In this document: positions 52,501-63,012 of the stretch, piece after piece
Layout: each line of letters opens with the position of its first letter
Numbering within the stretch: position 1 is the first letter of the stretch
Assembly: GCF_000234665.1 (NCBI RefSeq)
Contig: NC_018333.1
Span: 838,760 to 902,759 of the forward strand
Source: Leishmania mexicana MHOM/GT/2001/U1103
Lineage: Eukaryota; Euglenozoa; Kinetoplastea; Trypanosomatida; Trypanosomatidae
Length of the DNA: 64,000 nt
Direction: 5' to 3'
Notes under the pieces: model-generated
The model's database searches: none
Seen by the model: the letters and a program-made list of their open reading frames with translations, nothing else
What the model was told of the DNA's origin: nothing
Position numbers and translations under genes: made by a program

Positions 52501-53158
52501 CCTGTGGGTCGAATGAGGTGACGCTGTCGTCGCTGAGCAGCAGCCAATCGCTCACCACCCACCGCGATGGCTGCCGCGCCTCCGAGGCACCGTCGCGCAC
52601 GATGAGCAGCTGCTTGATAGCGTCAGAGCTAAGATTTCCATGCGGGGGCAGGCTGGCACTCGCGTAGCCGAATGCCTCCACGGCGTTCAGAATCTCTAGA
52701 AACACGCTCTCCTCCATCATGCCCCATCCGGAGCGAATGATGTCACCCAGTGAGAGCCCGGAGAACGCATCCACACTTGCCACGTAGGTGTAACCGGTGG
52801 ACGGCTGCTCCTGAATGTACACGTCGACCGGCAGCGCCACGCACGGCGGCACCGCGCAGTGGGCGGTGGCAGAAAGAAGGACGTCGATCCGCTCCTGCTG
52901 CCGCCTAATAGTACAAAGATCCTTCGGTGATAGGTTTCGGTGGGTGCCTCGGCAACTAGTGCCGTCTACGAGCTTCTCCGCCTCCAAGTCAAGCTTGCGG
53001 CTTCGAATCTCGTACGCACCGCCGGTCATCTTGTCCTCAGCGCAGAAGCGCGGCCCATTCTTGCTCTCGTCGGCTTCGCTCACGCAGCTGCGTACCGTCA
53101 GCAGTGGAAACAAATCATGGTCAATGCTGCTGTGTGTGGCTAGCGAACTCTTGAACAT
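49511..53158 (-). CDS. Large disordered protein with N-terminal kinase-like (pseudokinase) domain
   Basis: The 1215-residue protein has about 280 ordered N-terminal residues. Residues ~86-280 resemble the hinge and C-lobe of a protein kinase: YTYVASVDAFSGLSLGDIIR (123-142) looks like the hinge and helix D, EESVFLEILNAVEAFGYAS (149-167) like helix E, PPHGNLSSDAI (171-181) like the catalytic-loop HRD..K..N region, and WVVSDWLLL (200-208) like the strand with DFG. The HRD Asp, DFG and a clear P-loop are missing, so it would not be an active kinase. The remaining ~930 residues are Ser/Pro/Ala/Arg-rich and disordered, with a short Arg/Gln/Glu-rich coil near 560-600 (NQRRRVENHLLQQEAERRRRE). No signal peptide or membrane segment. 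The start ATG at 53158 opens the frame. The kinase-fold call is moderate at best; otherwise the family is unrecognised. Confidence 0.8.
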   Translation of the reverse strand: MFKSSLATHSSIDHDLFPLLTVRSCVSEADESKNGPRFCAEDKMTGGAYEIRSRKLDLEAEKLVDGTSCRGTHRNLSPKDLCTIRRQQERIDVLLSATAHCAVPPCVALPVDVYIQEQPSTGYTYVASVDAFSGLSLGDIIRSGWGMMEESVFLEILNAVEAFGYASASLPPHGNLSSDAIKQLLIVRDGASEARQPSRWVVSDWLLLSDDSVTSFDPQAFVSDLEWVLHSSFAQLHISATTAQGSTLMPAARIEGLVGETVDRIRAHLLRQGAEAHHTSFADGLTQPSDGGLQTDTKAFYAHLDASSSGVTDVDGASARQTSASNEDGVPTSFDTAHDNTANWASATAGSGVECQTTTPPSAPPQSLSDPNAATAGTAAASSLNTLPAASLGNNKSQDSRGAADKRDSAKEGLRVARQMSLKDKVAYHQAALRSEQLLVNKHRRKNAPLPPRPQPVSTYTHNVRPILSPSASEEDEEFYYGPPTLRSPIDVKPSAYLMQGRRVSPNGRGAGSARTLQSPHSARTLNDEARTPCERSRSATTPPQSKQPRATTHASASCDQLRERLLDDVVSIAVLNQRRRVENHLLQQEAERRRREQRQQVLSLSTPPRGAAGQHLSTPDVLDNPRASISYPAAPNSPSVEAKAAEAADNHRRASRRRCTASCGPAANVSHGGSALPSCYRLGVSAAPYDAAMSRFADASKSPEPTPPSPHWCRNVRHTFCGKKPAVKAAGGTRVAPPRASARGAATTAVAGRLPQTAGKTTVPSQTVSYGVRPGAAPTIVRSDTTKTSVNARAAAGIGRVATTVMAGRGNNLSRQLPAGAVPRSGRSTTAAGNRAAWAVGQQQLSARAKAVTPLMQRDTRASTASPLSSPRQKTAQPSAAVPFVKPLPFASVAGCLTSPREGPTLIGASSSPPARRVAVVPLEPARRSAATSSGSFSYFSNGSTRNSVMDAKLQALRCPNTARPPPTQPRVATSPRVYQRVASAGVLRSPRKGVGVTPPRRSAAATAATARQPSSSIREVSRTVLQKPAKPEATTAIALRTTQPRLPVAADSASAKGLAFVDSKSLQLLVLQKVSTSLLATHADTLDSQNADLPLASAHEDSLNSPHTPPPPAITKGAAATGAVRQFTGTDPPAQSNLAEIENRAPRGRNPGGSSLSLGSRSVTASAFQTQRENKGKAHVARLCAEPLTLGSVRPVKKASPGISLLRHQSSTM

Positions 53159-56100
53159 GATTGCCTCGCGAAGGTGCCTTTGTTGGGTATGTGTATGAGT
53201 GTGTGTGGGGAGGAGGGCCTCTTAGAGGAAGACGGAGCAGGGAGACGGCGCTGACGAGACGGAGAGCAAACAAAAACAAACAGATAGACCACCGTACAGA
53301 CAGAGAGCAGAGGCGCGGATATATAGATATACAAGTAGTCAAAGCAGTCTATAGAGAGAGCCACCTCAAAGGGACTGACGAGGGAACTGAGAGAAGGGGA
53401 GGAAGTCGGGTGCGCGCAAGGGAGAACAAGCAGAAGGAAAACCATACGCAGGTAGAACGCCACAAAATCAACAACAACAAAGCGATACGCAACACCGAGG
53501 ACGACGAACCACTTCTAAAAAAAAAACAAGCGACAACAACCGCGAGCAAATTGAGAAGCGAGGAGGGCGGCGGAGGCGGTCACCACGCACCACGGCACAG
53601 CAAAAAGAAGACAAAGACAAAAGAAAAGGCGGGGAAAGAAAAAGAGCGACAGGGAGGGAGAGTCACGTCGATCGTTGAGAAGCAGCAGAGAAGAGTGATG
53701 GGTGTAAAGCAGCCCACCAGAGACAGCCAGACAGTCAGACGCGCAGTGCTACGCGATGGGCGGGAAGTTGTGTATGGAGGGGGGGGGAGAGAGCAAATGC
53801 GGCGTGCGCGGCCGAAGGTGCTTTGACGACAACGGTAGATCAATGAAGTGAAATATGCACGTGGAGGGGAGGGAAGGGGGGAGGAGACATGTGAAGTGGA
53901 TCAAACAAGCACGAAGCAAGACAAAAAAAGACAGACAGGCGCCACGAACACGGTGACCTTAGCGTGTGATTGTGCGTTTCCGAGGAGCTGTGACATACAA
54001 ATGCGTCCGTGGCTGCTGCTGACAAAGGCTAAAGGGTAAAGGAGGGGAAGGGGCGGGTGGAGTGAGAAGAAACAAGCTCAAAAGAAAAGGAAACAACAAC
54101 GAATACCGCGACGAGTCTTTCTCGATTGCCTGTCTTCAACCAACGAGAGATACAGATGCCAGTGTCTCCTGACCCCTTCAGCGCACAACATAGAAGGCAG
54201 GAGACGTAGAACGAAAAAAAAAGAAGGCAGACTAAATATATTAGATGAGCAACAGCACACACGCACACACAGGGGGCGCACGTATCTATGTGTCTTTAAC
54301 AGAGAGAGAGGAAGAGAGAGGGGGGATTGGGGGGAGGGGTCACTGCAATCAATCAACTAGATGATACTGGACAGACGCGTTAGCGGAAAGGTGGGGAAAA
54401 TTGCGGGGGAGTGGGGAGTGACAGCCTTTCCGTTACTGTGATGGTCACAATGAGAGGAGAGAGGCGGCGCATACAAGCACAGGCATACACACAAGAGAGC
54501 GCTGGTAAACAGGCAACGAAGAAAGCCGCTTTCTCCTTTTTCCAGTAAAGGCTCTCTTCTACAGAGAAAGGGGGGGGGGTGAGGACAGAGAAGTGAATAC
54601 GGGGGCGACGTGGCGGCGCGCGTTCACACAACGCATACATAAATGTGCATGCGACGCCCACAAGTGTGAGAGACGCCCACAAAGAGAGAGAGAAAGCGAA
54701 GTCGAAACGGAATCACAGAAGACACACGCCTGAAAAAGTGTGTTGCAGGTGGGTGGCCGTGTGCAATCGAAACAAACACAAAGAAAGATACAGTGACGGA
54801 ATCGGTACAGTGTCTCTAGATGAAGCGCCACACACACGCACGCACACGCACACACACACGCTCCTTGTCGCGATCGGTGCTAGCAGGAAGAGAAAAAGAG
54901 GAGAGAAGCGGCGCAAAATGAAACCGAAAAAAGGGGGATCTCATAGGGGGAGCCGGCGGAAATAATGATTGATGGGCCCGCTCATCTCGAGGGGAGAGAG
55001 TATGAGGTTTAGGTCAGAATAAGTAGCGATTCAGTGCCGAACCGCGGTGTGCGTGACAGCAAAGAAAAAATAGCAGCGGAGGTGTGGAAAAGAGATAGAA
55101 GAGGGGTACGAAGGACAGCGATGCATGCGGGCGTTAGGACCACGCCTGCCTCAAACACAACAGTGCACGGAGGAGAGAGTAATCATACAGCTTTAATGAC
55201 TGATTAGCTCGTTTACACCCGTTTTCTGTCTGTTTCTTTTGTTGTTCTTCTTCACTCGAGAGAGCATTGCGCCATCTAGTCGCTTGGGTTCCCTCATATC
55301 TCGAAGGATTTGTTCGCAGCCTGGATCTCATCCGCTCCACCGTACGGGTGAGGCACCGAGAACGTGTCGCGTGAGCTGGCAGGTACCTGGCGCGAGCATC
55401 GCCGTGCACGCATTATATATCTTTTTGGCCTCTTCTTGGAGGTGGTGTGATTCTCACTCTACTCTTCAGTCCTACCAGGTGTATCCGCCCCTCCCCCCTC
55501 CACTTTTATGCGCTCCTGGTGTGGTGGGGGTGGGTGGGAGAGCGGTGTTGCGAAGAAGCTCGACGAGAAGAGAAGTATGATGGACTGAACCTTGTTCGAG
55601 CATTCCCCCTCCCCCACCACCACCACGGCAAGCGACACAACGGAGACGGTGCTAGCCAGGACACTGAGCACGCAAACGAAAGAGAGATGGAGAGACCAAA
55701 AGGAAAGCGAAAAAAAAAGAGAGAAAACATGAGACACACCACGACACGAAGAGGAACGAGAATGCGCAACCACGCACAGCGAGAGGGGAGAGGGGGGGAG
55801 CGAAAGAAAATCACGAAAAAGGCGCAGGAGTTGCAACAACACCAAAGGAAACCCACGAAAACGTCACAAAAACGGGAAGGAGATGAAATTCTTGAAGAGT
55901 CAGGGCGCCTCACACACACACACACGGGTCACAACACGTGAACAGAAAAAAAAACTAGAGAGAGAAAACCAACATGTATCTGTGCCGAAAAGCGGAGCAA
56001 CATACACGGGAGAGTGGGCGTAGACAGTGAAAGGCTACTCGCATGTCGAAATCAAGAAAGGGGAGGGAGGGAGGGCGGCGGGGGTTCGACGCAGCACGAG

Positions 56101-57290
56101 ATGAGCAAACAAAGAAAAACGGCCACACACAACAACATGAAACAAACCAAGATCAAAGAAAAACGAAGACGACTAGGTTTCGACGCACAACTATCATGAA
56201 GGAAAATGCGTGATGAAACATGGGGGAGCAAGCGGAGGTGAGAAGGCGACACAGCACCGACGAAGGGGGAGCACAGAAAACAAAAGAGAACGGACAGCAT
56301 CGGACTGCGTCCGCTCACATCCCGATCGCGCTCCACGCTCTCACAGAATGTTACCGCAGAACACACACACACCAGAGTACACAAACAGCGACAGAGAAGG
56401 TGGCACATACAAAAGAGAAAGCAAGCAAGCAAGCAAGCGCGCAGAGGAGGAGGAGGAGGAGGAGGGAGGAGAGAGAAGGTATGATAACTGTGATGGTGAT
56501 GAGAACGGCGATTGAGGTACACGGTAGGCCGATATTTGAAGAACAAGGTGAGCAAAGAAGCGTGAAAGACAGAAAGGAAATGGGAAAAATAAAATGGACG
56601 AGATAGTGGCGGCGGTGGGACAGGCCATACAGAGGAGCTGGACATCTTTGAAAAGGTAAAGTCGCTAACAAGAGCAACAATAATAAAAAAGAAAAAAAGA
56701 GCGGCAAGAAGGCAGGCACATACAACAACAAGAACGGAGAAGACACGGGAAAACACAACGGCACCGCAACGTGCCGAAGAAAGCGTCGGAAATGGGCACC
56801 TTCAACAGCTGCACGGGGGTCGAGGAGAGACGATGCGATCATGACAAGGGAAGGGACGGAGGCAGCCGTCAGAGGTGAGGCACATGAAAGGGGTAGGGGA
56901 AGAGGGAGTGGTTGGGCAGACAGAACAAGAACAAAGCAGGGGTGCAGTAGAGTAGCGCCCGCGTGTGTAACCGGTGTTGTTTTGACGATCATCCGAGGAG
57001 AGGAGCAACCACGCGCATGCGTGTGTGCGCAGTCGGGTTTCGTATGCTATCTTCGCCACCTGTGTCTTTGTTACCCATCCGCAGGGCAACACAGCTGCCT
57101 CTGCTCAGCTTTCATCCTTTCCTATATTCAAGCTCCTTCCCCACACTCCTCCCCCTCCCTCACCACTTCCACACTCGTCTCCCTTCCCGTGGCTGCGTTT
57201 CGTTTCATCCGGCACTCTCCCTCAGCACACGCAAAGGACCTCCCTCCCATCCTCCCCCCCCCATACACACTTCCATCGCTGAGCGCGTCT
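53159..57290. other. 4.1 kb interval without a supported gene
   Basis: The longest gene-free stretch. The plus strand is strongly purine-rich (A/G runs around 53480-53680, 55660-55880 and 56040-56720), so the transcript would be pyrimidine-rich. It also has CA repeats (54829-54858, 55910-55925) and GCAA/GAG repeats. The minus-strand open frames, such as the 234-codon one at 56052-56756, are Phe/Leu/Ser/Cys-rich artefacts of this composition. It is presumably the 3' UTR of the TPR/MYND gene plus the leader of the next gene; an undetected non-coding RNA cannot be excluded. Confidence 0.5.
56421..56466. repeat. GCAA and GAG short tandem repeats
   Basis: Adjacent tetranucleotide (GCAA)4 and trinucleotide (GAG)8-like runs on the plus strand within the gene-free interval. 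Confidence 0.85.
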
Positions 57291-59975
57291 CTACGCCACA
57301 TCGGAGTCAAGTGCGATTGTCACGGGGACACAACGCAGCTTTCGCTCTCGGTTCACTGGGACTACCGTGACCAACTCGAGCAACGCTGGAGGCCGGCCCA
57401 TGCGCACCATACAATTCGAGTCGCTAATACTTGCCGCGGCGAGATCGTTCGCGTCACTGGTGGCGGTGCTGGTAATGCTCGAGTGGCTGTGGGTGGAGCT
57501 GCTCTGCGTACTGCTCGGCACGGTCATCTCACTCATTGAAGGTCTCTCCGTTACGCGGGAGGCAAGCAGATCATTCTCGGCCTGCGCCGACTCCTCGTTC
57601 GACCGCCGGCGCCGTGAAGACGTCGTGTAGGATATGACCTTGGCCGTCTCGATACATCCCACGTAGTGAGGCAGGTAGAAGACGGTCTGATGCGCGGGGG
57701 TGCCTCCTGACGAGTCCGGCGGCTGAAGCGAGTTCAAGTCTACGGGGGTGAAGTACGCTGAGACATAGGCATAGAGCTGCGACAGGACCTCGTAGGAAAA
57801 GATGGCGCGGTCTTCGGCCTTGAAGTCCGCCGTGAGCGTGTCGTACACGATCTTCAGCTCGTCCAGTTTGTTGTGCGCGATAGGCTCCGTGCAGAGCGGG
57901 TAGACACCGAGCCGCCGCAGGGAAGTCTCGACTCGCACAGGGGGCGACGGCGAGGGGCACTGCGAGCTGACTAGTGCGCCACCCAGATGCGCGTCCACAT
58001 CAGGCCATGTGCGCGTCTTGTCATGGCAGGAGCACGGCGCCTCACCGTCGACATTTCGACGGCTCGAGTCCTCGATTCGCCGCTTGGCGGACAGACGGCG
58101 GTGAATCGTAACGACCATTAGGAAGAGGCGCACCGTCATGGCGGCCATCTCGAGCGGCAGCACGTTGAGCGTGACGGCGCCTTTAGATAGGATCAACGAC
58201 CGCACCTGCGCCAGCGGGGCGCGATGCTTCAGCTCCAGCGGCCGGTAAAGACTCGCCCGCTGCGTGCACTCAGTGCTGCAGTACTCAACGTCGTCATCCA
58301 TGTCTGTACCCCCCGGTGAGGAGGGCGGCGGTGAGATATCCCTGGTGGGTGGGGTGTTCGCAGCTTCCGGGGTCAGCACCACGCTGCCCGGTTGCTCAGA
58401 CGTGCTGAAGACGCGAAAACAGACGGGGCAGCGGTGTGGCGGTTCCTTGGATACAAATACCGAGTGCGTTGCAACGATCGGCGTGGCTTCCGTGCAGAGC
58501 ACCGTCTCCGCTGTCACAGAAGCCTTGACGCAAAGTCGCTTGCGATAGTAGCAGTCTAGAACCAAGTAGCAGCTCGCCTTTTCGGCCCGCAGCTGAGACT
58601 GAAGGTAGTGCATGTGATTGTTCAACTCCCTAATTCGCTCTAGCTCCAAACTGTAGGGCAGAATGATGCACGCGTGCCCGGTGGCTGCGGCGGCCTCGCT
58701 GAACTGACCGAGCCCGCAGTGCGCGCGCGCCACGCTCAAATACCCGCGCACCCATCGCGGCTCTAACTGAACGCACCGCTGCGCGTCGACGAGGGCTTCG
58801 TGGTAGCGTTCGAGAAAGACGAAGATGCGCGAGCGCAGGATTAGGGCGTCTACGAGTGCAGCCGCCTTTGGGGGTGCGTCGCCGGAAGTGGCAAGGTTGG
58901 CGCTTGCATCTGTGTCAGTGCTTGTGCTTGCGATCGGTGACGTCGGCTGAGCGTCGATGTACTCGTTAACGGAGGTCAGCGCTTTTTCGAAGAAGCCCCC
59001 AAAGAACGCCTCCTGTGCCTTCTCCAGTGTCGTACCTCGCACCTTCTCAAAGTCATACGCCGGCATCGCTTCGAATAGGCAGTGGCCCACGCAGCCGTCG
59101 TTCCCACACGTTTCCGCGCCCCCGCGACAGGCAGCTCGAGGTCCAAGCATGCCGTACGCACCGGAGCCGAGGCCGTAGGAGTCGTCATGATGCGGCGCAC
59201 TATCGTAGGGCTCGATTGGCTGCAGCGACAGACACGACGTTGGCAGGCACAGCGTGAAGTACAAGTCCGACGCCTTACTTCGGAAGCGGACCAGCGTCAT
59301 GTGGCCGGTATGCCGCACCACCTCGCCGCATAGCCGACCGTTGCAGACGGGCGGGTACGATGCGCTAAAATTACAGGTCAGCTGCGTGGCCACGTCGTCC
59401 TCGTCAACCACCCACACCGTCGCACCAAGAGGGAGCTGGTCTTGCGTCAGACAAGGCATCACCGCCTTCTGCTGCAGCGCGGTGAGATCGAAAACGGGAT
59501 CTGGAACAAAGAGAACGCCGTCCTCGCCGCCATCGCCGGAAGAGCTCGCTTCATGGTCGTCGTCGCCGTCGCACAATGGTAGCTTCGCCTCAGCGCCATT
59601 GAAAGTACCCCACATGCCGTCCGAGGATGACAACGACGACGCGCTGGAGCCACTAGCCTCTTCCCTCTGTTCGTCTCTCGCACCGCTGCTGTCCTCATCG
59701 CTGTTCAGAAAGCCGTCGCTATCACATTCACGGTTCTGGGCAGAAGCCGAGGAGGACGAGGGGGCGACCACTGTTGTGCCAGGGGCGGCGGGAGCACCAC
59801 GCGTGTTTCCCAGCCTCTGCAGAGCGGCGCTGAACAGGTCCGCGGCAGCCGCAGGTGCGCCGTCACCGCCTCTGCCACCCCTGTCCCACATAGAGGACGA
59901 AGACGACGACGCTTGGGTGGACGACTCCAATTCTGCGGCGGCAGCGGCGACGTTCGAACGCTTCCTAGAATCCAT
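57291..59975 (-). CDS. TPR / partial MYND protein of SMYD4-like layout
   Basis: The 894-residue protein begins with about 160 disordered Ser/Ala/Asp-rich residues. Residues ~180-255 form a small beta domain (GATVWVVDED...CGEVVRHTGHMTLVRFRS), possibly Tudor- or SH3-like. Two or three TPR-like helical repeats span ~310-455 (KAQEAFFGGFFEKALTSVNEY; ILRSRIFVFLERYHEALVDA; GYLSVARAHCGLGQFSEAA). Then RKRLCVKASVTAETVLCTEA (478-497) resembles the first part of a split SET domain, followed by MYND-like cysteines CPVC (516-519) and YCSTEC (565-570) separated by a long insert. TPR then SET-N then MYND is the order of SMYD4. The NHSC and GEE...Y core of an active SET domain is not seen; instead there are helical regions and a Ser-rich tail, so methyltransferase activity is unlikely. 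The frame begins at 60035 with TTG; ATG 59975 is first. Confidence 0.78.
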   Translation of the reverse strand: MDSRKRSNVAAAAAELESSTQASSSSSSMWDRGGRGGDGAPAAAADLFSAALQRLGNTRGAPAAPGTTVVAPSSSSASAQNRECDSDGFLNSDEDSSGARDEQREEASGSSASSLSSSDGMWGTFNGAEAKLPLCDGDDDHEASSSGDGGEDGVLFVPDPVFDLTALQQKAVMPCLTQDQLPLGATVWVVDEDDVATQLTCNFSASYPPVCNGRLCGEVVRHTGHMTLVRFRSKASDLYFTLCLPTSCLSLQPIEPYDSAPHHDDSYGLGSGAYGMLGPRAACRGGAETCGNDGCVGHCLFEAMPAYDFEKVRGTTLEKAQEAFFGGFFEKALTSVNEYIDAQPTSPIASTSTDTDASANLATSGDAPPKAAALVDALILRSRIFVFLERYHEALVDAQRCVQLEPRWVRGYLSVARAHCGLGQFSEAAAATGHACIILPYSLELERIRELNNHMHYLQSQLRAEKASCYLVLDCYYRKRLCVKASVTAETVLCTEATPIVATHSVFVSKEPPHRCPVCFRVFSTSEQPGSVVLTPEAANTPPTRDISPPPSSPGGTDMDDDVEYCSTECTQRASLYRPLELKHRAPLAQVRSLILSKGAVTLNVLPLEMAAMTVRLFLMVVTIHRRLSAKRRIEDSSRRNVDGEAPCSCHDKTRTWPDVDAHLGGALVSSQCPSPSPPVRVETSLRRLGVYPLCTEPIAHNKLDELKIVYDTLTADFKAEDRAIFSYEVLSQLYAYVSAYFTPVDLNSLQPPDSSGGTPAHQTVFYLPHYVGCIETAKVISYTTSSRRRRSNEESAQAENDLLASRVTERPSMSEMTVPSSTQSSSTHSHSSITSTATSDANDLAAASISDSNCMVRMGRPPALLELVTVVPVNRERKLRCVPVTIALDSDVA

Positions 59976-61511
59976 ATCTTTTCTTTTTCTTGCGCCCGTG
60001 TTCGCTTGTCCGAGAAGAGGACGAAGAGGTTTCAAGGGCGGCCTCGCAAGGTAAAACGGGAGCCGGTAAAGAAATGGTCAGCGAGCGATGAAGCCCGCTG
60101 TCGATTGCCCCTCGCAATGGCTACCCACAGTCACAAAACAAAGCAGACGAGCGAATGGCTCTGTGCGCACGGGTACAAACACACACACACAGTACAAGCC
60201 AACGCGTACACATGCACTCTAGCAGAGTCTTAGGTAGGCGAGAGTCTCGCAGAAGGATCACGTTCCCACATAGGCATGCCGGTGTGTGTGTGTGAGGGGT
60301 TTGTGTGGGGCTCTATCGTGCCTGCGTGTGCACCAGCGCCAGCGCCCGCTCTGTGCCGCGTACCACAGCTGTAGCCGGAAACAAAGCAAAAATAAGAATA
60401 ACGAAAAGCAAAACAGTGCGCACACGTGCACGCGAACGTGACCCTAAAACGGTCCAGTCCGTTACGGACTGAAGATCAATCTCTGGCGTGTTGCGTAAAA
60501 GCGTGACGTGGACAAGTGCCTCTTTGACGCCTCTTGCCTCTGTGTGTGTCTGTCTCTTGGTGCACAATGTATATGCACTCGAGTGCCTGTGCCTCGGTAG
60601 TGGCGGATGTTTTCTAATGGGGGGAGTAAGCAGGTGCAGAGGAACAGGGAAGATGGCGTAGGAGGGCGTACCACCGCCTGTGGCACAAAGTTACAGCACC
60701 GATCGCCGTAACGTCACAAACAGCGGCCCAACGGTGCACAACAGAGAAAGCGGAGGACGAAAGCAAGAAGCTGAGTGTGCAAGCAGTCACTGCCTCGTTG
60801 CCTGTGTCTTGCGCTTCTTCGCCACAGGGCCGTGATGGGCGAAAGTGGGTGTGAGCGTCAATGTGGATTCCAGTGTCGGGCGCCTCAAGCCGCGAATCGG
60901 AAAAAAAAAGAAAGGAAATCGGAGGCGCAACGAGAGCGAACCGAGCGAGGAAGGGGGAAGACGGCGACGGAAGCTGTGCGGATGTAGAAGGAGGAGGAGA
61001 GGAGATGGACGGTGATGATGATTGCCGCGCGTATGGTTCGCGGGGCACGAACGTCAATGTAAGGAGAGAGCGTGAGAAAAGCGCGGATTCAAAGACACAG
61101 CCACGGGGACACGAACAAGCAGGATGGAAATCATACAAAGAAACGGCCTTTTCTTTTTCTCAAGAGAAACAACAAAATGGCGTGTGCTGTTGTCCTTTCT
61201 TTTTCGTCCCTCCCCGGCGCCTTGCTTTCCTTCCGTGTCGTGGTGGATGATGTAAGCGTTGCTGCACGGGCTTCCTTGTCGCACAAAGGGGCGGAGATGG
61301 GCGAGGAACGGAAAGGCGAGGCTTGAGAGGGGTGGAAGGCGGGCCTGACGAAGATCAAACAGAAAGAAATTCATTCAAAGTGTGTGCAACACTTGGGAGG
61401 AGGGCGGCGACAGAAAAGCGAGCGAGGCGGGGGGACGATGACCTTTGTGCGCGCAAATCCAGCGGGGTTCCCTTCACAATGGCGAGCACGATGAGGGAAT
61501 GACGACAACGG

Positions 61512-61535
61512 TTGTGTGTGTGTGTGTGTGTGTGC
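61512..61535. repeat. TG dinucleotide repeat
   Basis: A near-perfect TG run of about 12 units on the plus strand in the presumed 3' UTR of the J-protein gene. Confidence 0.9.
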
Positions 61536-61858
61536 AACAACAACGGAGCGTACTATTGTATTTCCCTACGGAGTTGATATAAAGGAGTGTATATAGACGT
61601 GGGCGTGTGTATAAATAAGGAATGTAGTATGTCACTGAAGCCAAAGACTCGTGCCTCCTCCCTTCCGACGTCAACGTCTGTTGCGTGGTGAGCTGCCACC
61701 GCTTCTCCTCCTTTTCTGCCGTTTTTCCTCGCTTGCTCTGCAGCGCGGTACTTTATCTTTTTTTTATGTGTGCAGCGCTCTTTGTTCCTTGTTCCGTTTG
61801 ATTTCTTGCCGCCTTCGTGTCTCGCACCTTTTTTGTTGTTGTTGCCTGTTGTCTCTGT

Positions 61859-61939
61859 CGTATGCGTATGCGTATGCGTATACGTATGTGTGTGTGCGTG
61901 TGCGTGTGCGTGTGCGTGTGCGTGTGCGTGTGCGTGTGT
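61859..61939. repeat. TATGCG/TGTGCG hexamer array, fully alternating pyrimidine-purine
   Basis: About thirteen hexamer units grade from TATGCG on the left to TGTGCG on the right. Every base alternates pyrimidine/purine over 81 bases, the sequence type most prone to left-handed (Z) DNA. Confidence 0.92.
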
Positions 61940-63012
61940 CGTCGCTATGCTTCTTGTCGATCGGCGCGAGTTTCGCCGCGTCTTCTTCTTGTATCGCGCT
62001 CGTATGCTGGGACTGGTCAGTCAGCGCCTGTGAGGGTGTCGGTAGGGGCGGCTGTGTTGGATAGCGCGGGACGGAGGAAAACGTCCCAGTGCAACTGCTC
62101 ACACAAAACCCCGGGTAATCGATGCAGAAGGCCACACGTGCAATGACATACCCGCGGACGCGTTCGACGAGCGGAGGCAGGAGAGAGTAAACAACGCACA
62201 ATAAACCATAAAAGACGCGATCGGCATGCGCGCATGACGCACACGCATGGGCGACGACGCAGCAAGGGAGGAGAGGGAGAAGAGCGAATAAGACGATGCG
62301 AGCACAAACCCCGCGACAAGATATAATGGAATCTGTGTTCTGTTTGAGGGGTGGTTGTGCGGGTATAGCCAAAGCAGGCGGGGAAGGAGCAGGCCATGAA
62401 CAACGCTAACGGAGTGGCAGAGTTGCATTCCTCTGCCCCATCCACCCCCTAGTGTTCAAGACCATGTCACACGAAGCTTGTTGTGCTCAACGCACCACCC
62501 AAAAAGCTTTTCACAGAAGCCGGTGTTCGCTTCACTTGCAGAGACGCACAGATCGAGAGAGGTGTATACTTCCCCAGAAGAGACAGTGCCACACCCAATA
62601 GGATGCGCGTCTCCGATTCCTTCCAATAGAGCCCCCTCCCCTCCTCCCCACGAGGCGCTTGGGGCCACTGTTCCGGCCTTCGTGCTCGAGGCCGGCGTTG
62701 CCTGGTGGTATGCCTCTTTCGCTTACGCATAAGTACGAAGCGAAAAAAAAAATTTCCCCTTCCACCGGCAGCCCCGCTTCTTCTTCATGGTGTTCATGGG
62801 TATCTCTCTCTGAGCAGATCGTCGGCAAGCGCTACGGACAACACCGAGAAGATAAAAAAGGGCAGGCGCAGAACGCACCCCCATAACCCAACACATGTAG
62901 CGATGCAACAAGGTCCCGAGCAAGCCGATCGCCTGCCTGCCTCGTCTCCGGCTCACACCGCAGCAGCCTCGGCAGCTACTACTCAGCTATTCACCAGCCT
63001 TCTGTGTGATTT

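Larger units (their letters stand above)
59976..63012. other. 3 kb interval without a supported gene
   Basis: Presumably the 3' UTR of the J-protein gene plus the leader of the TPR/MYND gene. It contains a TG run (61512-61535) and a long alternating pyrimidine-purine repeat (61859-61939). Open frames are repeat-derived and show no domain. Confidence 0.55.

Noticed and set aside
56052..56756. 234-codon minus-strand open frame with hydrophobic runs that look like membrane helices
   Set aside because: The hydrophobic and His/Pro runs are translations of GAG, GCAA and GA-rich repeats; no conserved pattern.
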